DNA from: Panonychus citri
Lineage: Eukaryota > Arthropoda > Arachnida > Trombidiformes > Tetranychidae
Assembly (NCBI RefSeq): GCF_014898815.1
Contig: NW_026515454.1
Coordinates: 1,302,001 to 1,366,000, forward strand
Direction of reading: 5' to 3'
Length of the DNA: 64,000 nt
Every line of letters begins with the position of its first letter. Position 1 is the stretch's first letter. The notes below the pieces were generated by a model that saw nothing but the letters and a program-made list of their open reading frames with translations, searched no databases and was not told the origin of the DNA. Positions 58,701 through 64,000 of the stretch are shown here, in pieces. A program made the translations under genes and the position numbers.

Positions 58701-58818
58701 GTACCAGAACTTTTCCCATCGATTTTTTTACACTTTCTATGTACTCTCTTGTGGTTTCTCTGCGATTGTTAGCATTGAGGTAGATTAGCGAGATTTCCGG
58801 TGTAGATGATCCACTCAT
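55744..58818 (-). CDS. LINE ORF2: APE-type endonuclease and reverse transcriptase
   Basis: About 1024 residues, start ATG at 58818. The N-terminal 220 residues are an apurinic-endonuclease-like domain: IYLNANNRRE (Asn), VLVEANRR (Glu), LVVVMDANCEDLLWST (Asp/Asn), SWIDLILTN (Asp) and NHREYKI (His). A basic linker (RRIRMIRKKIKRLKRTG) follows. The reverse transcriptase has GAHYIPKPDKTLR, QFAYQENITVNDLH, GEIVSIDASKAFDNVS, GSSLGPALFIVGLNR and the catalytic FADDIMIL (about 590). No RNase H domain is obvious. The start overlaps the end of the upstream zinc-knuckle frame by about 50 nt in another phase, as in other two-ORF LINEs. The reading frame is intact, so the enzyme could be functional. The clade was not determined. 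Confidence 0.88.
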   Translation of the reverse strand: MSGSSTPEISLIYLNANNRRETTREYIESVKKSMGKVLVLVEANRRVSIEMIRDKIIINNQTILTTSKDIKIDEVDTSSENCIFALITYRHHQVIIGGAYMNHDNLEMSTQKFCEVARKYTGFPLVVVMDANCEDLLWSTRNRKHQASNNLKKLIIDNKLKVMNTPCIDYPTYIFNESKSWIDLILTNTLNSHCHRGEIITNHREYKINVEMYKSFGKKKLHISREKLIRKKLKQQEIDKNYQEFFKMIFEFPEVNIKKVKYQKRTTNRRIRMIRKKIKRLKRTGASSDIIKQLEKRRIELQEYKSRNIQKYLFRIRKDSEKVWKFLKDLIESKKSLENILKDNKSQPDTSDFSEFRPPFKIESGKKSELTKEERETIKRMNFKKNSGNADDFSLNNWKIFWNENKEVIMNKIEIAFREGLVPFWAKTLGAHYIPKPDKTLRLIKITSYVMKIFDKILYNRLKKILKYLLESHTQFAYQENITVNDLHVIIREHLNEGEIVSIDASKAFDNVSLDVIYEELNGWVDEGTLSMIRSFNTNRHLRYKKGDKILYKSDDLGTAAGSSLGPALFIVGLNRVVKSLKQQNIRVISFADDIMILTKQEIRENDTSKIENELKQINLKINQSKTKVIEHPNKSRTKIVGKYLAYSIHPESLRPLINEYVTGLEGQIKIIKSLPLLYQRTAINAYLSPILYHLGPHALYQNHNYLSFITNLQKIVNENLKRFTGLSKETSNWIPIMALGVENPLVIWLTETIKTLKKMKMSEKNWPILREIKEKTTFEDPRMEEEKIFWERKSLYSPFKKVSYKANGKSFQINEEIYEVLESNIYKIHLIAIYMMVRKHCNERVNYLLPSLTNSYPNSTTTKIIIKIMSLQKELYHWTPTTIDGKVEDNDNVVKIMDKMITPNELKKLIKKRMEELTMTGQQPSIIQTFFPRKLEKVYNSLQGTGIRKIINNINRIRINTQEIARRKRKKQTELHYLIHCKSTRSLHLDDWNLTNNANVKKKIENLKEIVKITEAKIEKLSV

Positions 58819-59041
58819 AGTCAATTGAGAAGTTTTTTGCTTTTTTTCTTATAATTTGTCTTATAACTTCACATTCACTTGATAGAGTGTCGTGTTTTTC
58901 ATGGCAGTTGTAACATTTTCTTAATTGTTTATCTTCTATTGCCTGGCACTGTTCTAAGTCATGGTTTTCTGAACAGAATCTACACCTTGTGTTGCAGTTT
59001 TCGTTATATTGGTGTTTCTCAAGGCACTTACAGATTTTCAC
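58769..59041 (-). CDS. LINE gag-like zinc-knuckle segment (second half of the ORF before ORF2)
   Basis: A 90-codon frame with Cys/His motifs CRFCSENHDLEQC and CYNCHEKHDTLSSEC plus an upstream CKCLEKH. It has no ATG at its start (GTG at 59041) and begins where the upstream 182-codon frame stops, one base out of phase. It is best read as the C-terminal half of the same protein, reached by a -1 shift or separated by a 1-bp lesion. Such knuckles bind the element's RNA. It overlaps ORF2 by about 50 nt. Confidence 0.65.
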   Translation of the reverse strand: MKICKCLEKHQYNENCNTRCRFCSENHDLEQCQAIEDKQLRKCYNCHEKHDTLSSECEVIRQIIRKKAKNFSIDYEWIIYTGNLANLPQC

Positions 59042-59586
59042 TGGAAATAATCTTGAATGTTGAATAATTTACCCATGAAGTTAACGTATCCATCTTGATC
59101 TAAAAGTTTTTCCCTGTTTTCCTTACTTATTTCCAATTGGATAATTGAACCTCCATTATTAGTTGTTACACTGTTCACAAATGTTTGATCATCACGAGTT
59201 AGATCATTTGATATGATGATGTTGTTCAGGATGAGGTTATAAGAGGTCGGATGGTAATTCTTAACCCAGAACCAGATTGATGATTTCTTGGGTTCGAATT
59301 CACGAATTATTGATCGAGGGAAGATCTGCTCAATTACACCGATGAATTCACTTTTATCTTCGTTGTTGTTGAAACCAAATTCAATGTAGCCATTCGAACA
59401 ATATCGATGATATTTGATTTTATTTGACGAATCAATTATCGATGAAAAAAGCACAAAGATTATTTCATGATAATTCACTTCACTTGTAATATATAGTTGA
59501 ACTGAAAGATTCTTATTTTGATAAGGTAAAGCTTTTATCCAGTTTAATCTGTTTCCTTGTAACTCTCTGAGTATTTTTTTGTCCAT
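59038..59586 (-). CDS. LINE gag-like protein, N-terminal part
   Basis: A 182-residue frame from ATG at 59586 (MDKKILRELQGNRLNWIKAL) to TGA at 59038, with a ferredoxin/RRM-like alternation (YIEFGFNNNEDKSEFIGVIE, then WFWVKNYHPTSYNLILNN) typical of the RNA-binding half of LINE ORF1. It directly precedes the zinc-knuckle frame, to which it probably belonged. No separate family can be named. Confidence 0.6.
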   Translation of the reverse strand: MDKKILRELQGNRLNWIKALPYQNKNLSVQLYITSEVNYHEIIFVLFSSIIDSSNKIKYHRYCSNGYIEFGFNNNEDKSEFIGVIEQIFPRSIIREFEPKKSSIWFWVKNYHPTSYNLILNNIIISNDLTRDDQTFVNSVTTNNGGSIIQLEISKENREKLLDQDGYVNFMGKLFNIQDYFQ

Positions 59587-59751
59587 TTTGTTTTCTATTA
59601 TTTAGTTGTTACTGGTTGATTTTATTGTTAACTTGTTTTCTCAAAATTTGTTAAGCTCTTTATATTTTCATTATTGTCACTTGATTGATTCTAATTGTTT
59701 TTAAATTGTTTTTAATTAAGTTTTGTTAATATTTGAGTGATTGTCACTTTG

Positions 59752-59977
59752 TCGTTAATTTTTCTTTATTAAGATTTAATTGTTTTAAATTGGGTTATAC
59801 AAGTTTTCTGTTTGTTTCTTTCTATCGTTTGTTTATTTTAATGATTACTGTTGTTTTCTAAACCCTTAATTTTTGGCTTCAAAGTGTTATTTTTTAAATG
59901 TCTTCAGGCCATAATTATCTTGTATCGATAATTTTTCTTCTCGAGTTCAAAGTTTAATTTTCTCGCAATTTCTGACA
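59752..59977 (-). repeat. Copy 1 of a 226-bp direct duplication
   Basis: Nearly identical to 60921-61147. It contains the last 20-25 codons of the 379-residue ORF1 and about 150 bp of following sequence, but here without the rest of that ORF. Similarity starts at TCGTTAATTTTTC and fades after TCTGACA. Confidence 0.9.
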
Positions 59978-60039
59978 AAAGAAAAGTATAATTATATGTA
60001 AGGTTTTTACTTGAATTCATAAAGAATCAGTAGAAAATA

Positions 60040-60510
60040 AGAACGTTTTTTCTAAGAAAGTTGATGAGTTTTCTCGGAAAGTAAGTGAGTTTCCATGAAA
60101 GTCAATGGATTTTCACCATAGATTCAATAATAAGATGAATTTTACATGGACTTTCTAAGAAAGTGAAAGAAAATAATACAACCAGATCATAAATTCTAAC
60201 ATCGATTTTGTAAACAAATCAAGATATTTTAATCTGTACTTTCATGGAAAGTCAATATAATCTTGTACTCTATTAAAACAATTATCTTAATTTTTCTCAC
60301 TTTGATAGAAGTTTCAATGAATATGAATACTAAAAGTTACACAAAGGCAATTTTTATTTAACTAACTTTCTTAGAAAGTACAATATAAGTAAAAGAAAAA
60401 TCAAGAAACTCAACTAATTTCTCCTGATCTAACATCGAATTTGAAAACAAATCAAGATATTTTAATTTGTACTTTCATGGAAAGTCAATATAATCTTGTA
60501 CTTTCTTACA
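60040..60510. promoter_or_regulatory. Cluster of seven TTCnnnGAA palindromes with a duplicated block
   Basis: TTCnnnGAA occurs at 60050, 60071, 60091, 60153, 60241, 60368 and 60474, most within the longer palindrome CTTTCnnnGAAAG. A block of about 75 bp containing ATCAAGATATTTTAAT and one palindrome is present twice (60198-60275 and 60430-60512). TTCnnnGAA is the STAT-type consensus. The cluster lies upstream of the LINE gag/ORF2 genes, so an internal promoter or enhancer is possible. Confidence 0.55.
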
Positions 60511-60920
60511 ATTATTATCTTGATTTTTCTTCACTGCGGTAGAAGTTCCAATTCCAGTTCCACTTGATTTTTTAAAGTTTTGTCTCTTTATGATGGATAA
60601 AATTAAATTTAATTGACAATTAAGTGATGAGAAATAATTAACTTGTTTGTGTTAATGAAATTAAGTTGATTGTTACAATTTACCAAATCGTAAATGAAAT
60701 TTATCAAAAGCTAATTGTATAATTGTATAGTAATAATAATTGTATAATTGATGAGACAAATTTAGATGTTGTTGTAATCAAGATGATATAAAAGCTAACA
60801 ATTAGTGTAACTATCAAAACAATTTAGCGAACAATTTACAGGGAAATCAAGATAATCATTGTAATTAACTAGAACCAGCAAGTTATTAAAAATAAGAGTA
60901 ATTATCGTTAATTATAAATA

Positions 60921-61147
60921 TCGTTAATTTTTCTTTATTAAGATTTAATTGTTTTAAATTGGGTTATACAAGTTTTCTGTTTGTTTCTTTCTATCGTTTG
61001 TTTATTTTAATGATTACTGTTGTTTTCTAAACCCTTAATTTTTGGCTTCAAAGTGTTATTTTTTAAATGTCTTCAGGCCATAATTATCTTGTATCGATAA
61101 TTTTTCTTCTCGAGTTCAAAGTTTAATCTTTCTCGAAATTTCGGACA
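60921..61147 (-). repeat. Copy 2 of the 226-bp direct duplication
   Basis: Overlaps the 3' end and downstream flank of the intact 379-residue ORF1; near-identical partner at 59752-59977. Confidence 0.9.
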
Positions 61148-62209
61148 TTTTGTATCGAAAGCACTCTGACCGTATTGGTTACAATTTGGGCATTTCCATT
61201 TATGTGGTAGATTTTTTATGGGACAATTTCCGTTTTGATGATTAACATCACCACAATAAGGGCAAATACTTATTTGATTACATTTGTTGGACATGTGCCC
61301 GAACTTGGTACAGTTTTTGCATTGTCTAACATCAAAGTAATCGATCACGGTGACCTTTTTGTAACCCATTGATATAAGTCCATTTCGTTGTTCAATCCAT
61401 TCTCTTAGTCCAGGGTCAACTTCTATAATAACATCGAAGTTGTTGTTGGTTTTGTAGAAGTGTTTGATTGCAACATTCCAACATTTTTTCCATTTATTCT
61501 TTATGAAGAGTCTTTCGATCCATTGTTTTATATTATCAGGTGTAAATTTGACGTTCATAATCTTTATTTGAGGATCATGTAGCGGGGGAATTGTTGTGTT
61601 CCATTCGGGCTTAACTCTCTTGATGAAGTTGAAAACTCTTGTTCTTTCGGCTATATTAGTGAACTTAATTTTAGCTAATTCAAAACCAGGTGATATTTCA
61701 TCAGGTGAGCCAATATCTTCTTCCGTTTCTTCCAGTAGCTCTTCAATTAGATCAACTGTTTGAGCGCCAATGTTCTTTTCCCATTTGTTTTTTAAGCCAT
61801 TGATTTTTACAATAATCATATGATAAATTGGCATATCTGATACATCATACCAGGTACTTGGTTGATCTTGCTTCTTATCAAATTGGATCGACAATAAGTT
61901 TTTCATTTGTTTATTGGTGAGATCCTGGACTTCTATTCCTTCATCGTTTCCTGTTTCAGTTTTTTCTCCTTGTCTTTCAATGTCCATTAGTCGGTCAATA
62001 AATTTAGTTATTTCCATAACTTCATCGTCATTCATTTGTTTGACGGTTGTTGTATCTTCCATCATTAATTGAATGTACTTGATTATCGGATAAGCTTCTA
62101 GTTGAGTTGCAACAGTTTCCTTGTTTAGATTTTTATCTTTGTTTTCCTCATAATACTTTTTAATGATAAGAAATTTATTCTTATTCGACAATCTCTTGTC
62201 CTCTTTCAT
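61073..62209 (-). CDS. LINE ORF1 gag-like protein with three CCHC knuckles
   Basis: A 378-codon intact frame from ATG at 62209 (MKEDKRLSNKNKF). The N-terminal half is acidic. The middle has an RNA-binding-like fold (AKIKFTNIAERTRVFNFIKR; FDVIIEVDPGLREWIE). Near the C-terminus are CKNCTKFGHMSNKC, CPYCGDVNHQNGNC and CPNCNQYGQSAFDTKC. This is the classic architecture of LINE ORF1 nucleocapsid proteins. It is separated from ORF2 by 2.3 kb that contains a different gag-like ORF, which is unusual. Confidence 0.8.
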   Translation of the reverse strand: MKEDKRLSNKNKFLIIKKYYEENKDKNLNKETVATQLEAYPIIKYIQLMMEDTTTVKQMNDDEVMEITKFIDRLMDIERQGEKTETGNDEGIEVQDLTNKQMKNLLSIQFDKKQDQPSTWYDVSDMPIYHMIIVKINGLKNKWEKNIGAQTVDLIEELLEETEEDIGSPDEISPGFELAKIKFTNIAERTRVFNFIKRVKPEWNTTIPPLHDPQIKIMNVKFTPDNIKQWIERLFIKNKWKKCWNVAIKHFYKTNNNFDVIIEVDPGLREWIEQRNGLISMGYKKVTVIDYFDVRQCKNCTKFGHMSNKCNQISICPYCGDVNHQNGNCPIKNLPHKWKCPNCNQYGQSAFDTKCPKFRERLNFELEKKNYRYKIIMA

Positions 62210-62260
62210 GGTTGATTGTGAGGTAAAGAGTAACAAGGAAGAAGAGTAAAGAAAAAAAAA

Positions 62261-62808
62261 AAAAAGAAAAAATATTAGTTTTTGTGTACATTTGTCTTGT
62301 AATTGGTTTAAAATTGAGTTGTTTAAATTTGATTTAGTTTGAATTTGATTTTGTTTTAATTTGATTCAAGTTTAAATTTGAAAGACCTAAAGGCCTTGGT
62401 AATGGTTTCTTTTATAGGCTCAAGTATATGTTTGGGTTAACTTACTCAGTCTTCTTAGATCATTATTTCCTTGTGTATCGGCCATTTTTTTGCACCAAAA
62501 TGTAGCTTTCACTTAGCTTAATCGCTTAAAAGGCTTTTGAAAGTTTAATAATTCAATTTAATCGCACTTTTTATAAAAAAATCGGAGCACCAGAAAAACA
62601 CTTCACTTAACCGTTACTTTTGTTTTTCATTCGAAAACCGATAGATGGAGTTGCGAACATCAGATGTTCTTGTTTACATTTTTGTCTTTTGAATAAACGC
62701 CTTAGTTAATTAATTGTTGTTCTAATTGTTGGGTCATCTTTGGGTGAGATTTTTGATTGTTTGAAATAATATTTTCATCTACTCATCTGGTTCCATGTTT
62801 GTTGTGTG
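62261..62808. promoter_or_regulatory. Upstream region of the COMMD6-like/COQ5 pair
   Basis: Contains the 5' flank of the LINE and, from about 62450, less repetitive sequence leading into the COMMD6-like start codon. It probably holds the promoter of the gene pair; no defined element is recognised. Confidence 0.4.
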
Positions 62809-63072
62809 ATGTCTGAAGCTAATTCTTCATCGATAGGAAAATTTGTCGATTCAACCAGTGATTCAGTCTCAAGTTATAAGAATCTTAATTGGAGGATTGA
62901 AGTGATTACAAACACCCGAGCAATTAGAAATATTCATAAGCCCCAAGTAATTTATCAATTACATTTACAACAACCTGACGGATCGGAGAAAATTGAATTG
63001 CTCAAAAGTGATCTTGGTAATTTGTTCAATTTGAAGAATAACATTGAAGAGGCTCTTAATGTTTTCCACTAG
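62809..63072 (+). CDS. COMM-domain protein, COMMD6-like
   Basis: An 87-residue single-exon protein from ATG 62809 to TAG 63072. After a Ser-rich 25-residue N-terminus it is a COMM domain: LNWRIEVITNTRAIRNIHKP (conserved W and P), VIYQLHLQ and a C-terminal leucine-rich helix (KSDLGNLFNLKNNIEEAL). COMMD proteins form the Commander complex in endosomal recycling. The length equals that of COMMD6 (about 85 residues in human), the only family member lacking the N-terminal helical domain, hence the suggestion. Its stop codon is one base before the COQ5 start codon, so the two may share a transcript. An alternative is the last exon of a longer COMMD gene. Confidence 0.6.
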   Translation: MSEANSSSIGKFVDSTSDSVSSYKNLNWRIEVITNTRAIRNIHKPQVIYQLHLQQPDGSEKIELLKSDLGNLFNLKNNIEEALNVFH

Positions 63073-63073
63073 A

Positions 63074-64000
63074 ATGTTGTTGATCACCAGATTATCATCG
63101 TTTTCTTTGGGAAGAAATTTAATTGTCAACTCTGGTAGTAGATTAATCAATTCTCTATATTCAATTAGCTGTTCACCGGTTGATACTGGCGGTGAAATTG
63201 GTACACGATCTTTTTCAACCACTTCGTTTAAATGTAATCTCGCTCAAGATAAAGGTGAAGCTTTTGTTCATCAAGTTTTTTCAAATGTCGCCGATAATTA
63301 CGATAAAATGAACGACCTGATGAGCGCTGGTATCCATCGATTGTGGAAATGTCACTTGATCAGAACATTGGATCCATTAAGATCGACTCATTTACTAGAT
63401 GTGGCCGGTGGAACGGGAGACATCGCCTTTAGATTTCTCGATCATATGAAATGTAAATATCCAAATGATTCCAATCACCGGGTAACCGTTTGTGATATAA
63501 ACGAGAACATGTTGGAAGTTGGTAAAAAACGAGCGGCCAAACGAGGCGGAAACGATGAGACACTCATCGAATGGGTTCACGGCGATGCTCAAAAATTACC
63601 ATTCGCCGAAAACTCTTTTGACGCTTATACCATTTCCTTTGGAATCCGTAACGTAGTCGACATTGATGCCGCTCTTCGGGAAAGCTATCGGGTTCTCAAA
63701 CCGGGTGGAATTTTCCTCTGTCTCGAATTTTCCAAAATGAGAACACCCGTTCTATCAGAACTATACGATTGGTATTCTTATAATATAATTCCCGTGATGG
63801 GGGAACTTGTCGCTGGCGATTATCGATCTTATCAATATCTCGTTGAAAGTATAAGAAAATTTCCCGATCAAAAAGATTTCGCTGATATGATCAAATCAGC
63901 GGGTTTTCATATGGTCTCATATCAGAATTTGAATCAAGGAATCGCCGCAATTCATATGGGATACAAAAAACCTTCATCAGTTGAGAAGAATCAACAACAA
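63074..64000 (+). CDS. COQ5: COQ5, mitochondrial 2-methoxy-6-polyprenyl-1,4-benzoquinol methylase (3' end beyond window)
   Basis: S-adenosylmethionine-dependent C-methyltransferase of ubiquinone synthesis, acting in the COQ complex on the matrix side of the mitochondrial inner membrane. 309 codons are visible without an intron and no stop is reached at the window end. The start has a mitochondrial targeting-type sequence (MLLITRLSSFSLGRNL, Arg/Ser-rich, no acidic residues). The ubiE/COQ5 core follows: VHQVFSNVADNYDKMNDLMS, LWK, the SAM-binding LLDVAGGTGDIAFRFL, VTVCDINENML, the DAQKLPFAENSFDAYTISFG block followed by IRNV, and RVLKPGGIFLCLEFSK. Near the end IAAIHMGYKK corresponds to the family C-terminus, so only a few residues are probably missing. 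Confidence 0.95.
   Translation, partial: MLLITRLSSFSLGRNLIVNSGSRLINSLYSISCSPVDTGGEIGTRSFSTTSFKCNLAQDKGEAFVHQVFSNVADNYDKMNDLMSAGIHRLWKCHLIRTLDPLRSTHLLDVAGGTGDIAFRFLDHMKCKYPNDSNHRVTVCDINENMLEVGKKRAAKRGGNDETLIEWVHGDAQKLPFAENSFDAYTISFGIRNVVDIDAALRESYRVLKPGGIFLCLEFSKMRTPVLSELYDWYSYNIIPVMGELVAGDYRSYQYLVESIRKFPDQKDFADMIKSAGFHMVSYQNLNQGIAAIHMGYKKPSSVEKNQQQ

Larger units (their letters stand above)
55683..62260 (-). mobile_element. Non-LTR (LINE) retrotransposon region with APE endonuclease and reverse transcriptase
   Basis: Reading on the minus strand: a 379-residue gag-like ORF1 (62209-61073), a 1.5-kb spacer with a 226-bp duplication and repeats, a second gag-like ORF in two overlapping frames (59586-58769), and ORF2 (58818-55744) followed by about 60 bp of GC-rich, hairpin-forming 3' end. 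It is either one rearranged element with two gag ORFs or two related elements joined. No poly(A) tail or target duplication could be identified, so both limits are approximate. Confidence 0.75.

Noticed and set aside
59752..61147. LTR retrotransposon bounded by the 226-bp direct repeats
   Set aside because: The repeats do not begin TG and end CA, one contains the end of the ORF1 coding sequence, and the interior has no gag or pol.

Overview
The window looks like animal nuclear DNA. It is AT-rich, with short GT-AG introns of about 60-100 bp in the host genes and many (GA)n, (CT)n and ATG/CAT-type simple repeats. The split F-box/leucine-rich-repeat gene, the UBE2O, COMMD6-like and COQ5 genes and the transposon families fit an arthropod. 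The style (compact genes, F-box gene, low GC) suggests a trombidiform mite such as a spider mite, but that is a weak inference. No tRNA, rRNA or CRISPR was recognised.

Layout. 0.36-2.62 kb: a complete hAT DNA transposon on the minus strand, with matching terminal inverted repeats, a perfect 8-bp target duplication and a two-exon transposase. 3.6-5.2 kb: a six-exon F-box/LRR gene. 6.2-9.4 kb: a three-exon UBE2O-type E2/E3 ubiquitin enzyme. 11.8-54.3 kb: a five-exon gene of unknown function whose first intron would be about 39 kb and hosts most of the mobile DNA. 62.8 kb to the end: a COMMD6-like gene and, one nucleotide after its stop codon, the COQ5 methyltransferase, which runs off the window.

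Mobile DNA inside the giant intron. About 15.7-24.7 kb: a CACTA/TNP2-type DNA transposon with a transposase on the minus strand and two diverging plus-strand paralogous genes with identical exon phases and possible BEN-like domains. It is bounded by imperfect inverted repeats, and a 23-bp palindrome lies in the shared promoter. 32.7-44.0 kb: a very young Ty3/gypsy element with two 341-bp LTRs that read as identical and a CTCT target duplication. It has a long leader with about 15 copies of a 69-bp repeat, one uninterrupted gag-pol-env frame of 2220 codons, and a second gene encoding two zinc knuckles joined to a DEDDh 3'-5' exonuclease of the REXO4/ISG20 type. Two short MITE-like elements lie at 45.25 and 51.37 kb.

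A non-LTR retrotransposon region (55.7-62.2 kb, minus strand) separates the unknown gene from COMMD6/COQ5. It has an APE endonuclease/reverse transcriptase ORF, two different zinc-knuckle gag-like ORFs, a 226-bp direct duplication and a cluster of seven TTCnnnGAA palindromes. The best candidates for something new are the exonuclease-carrying, envelope-bearing gypsy element and the CACTA element with paired accessory genes.
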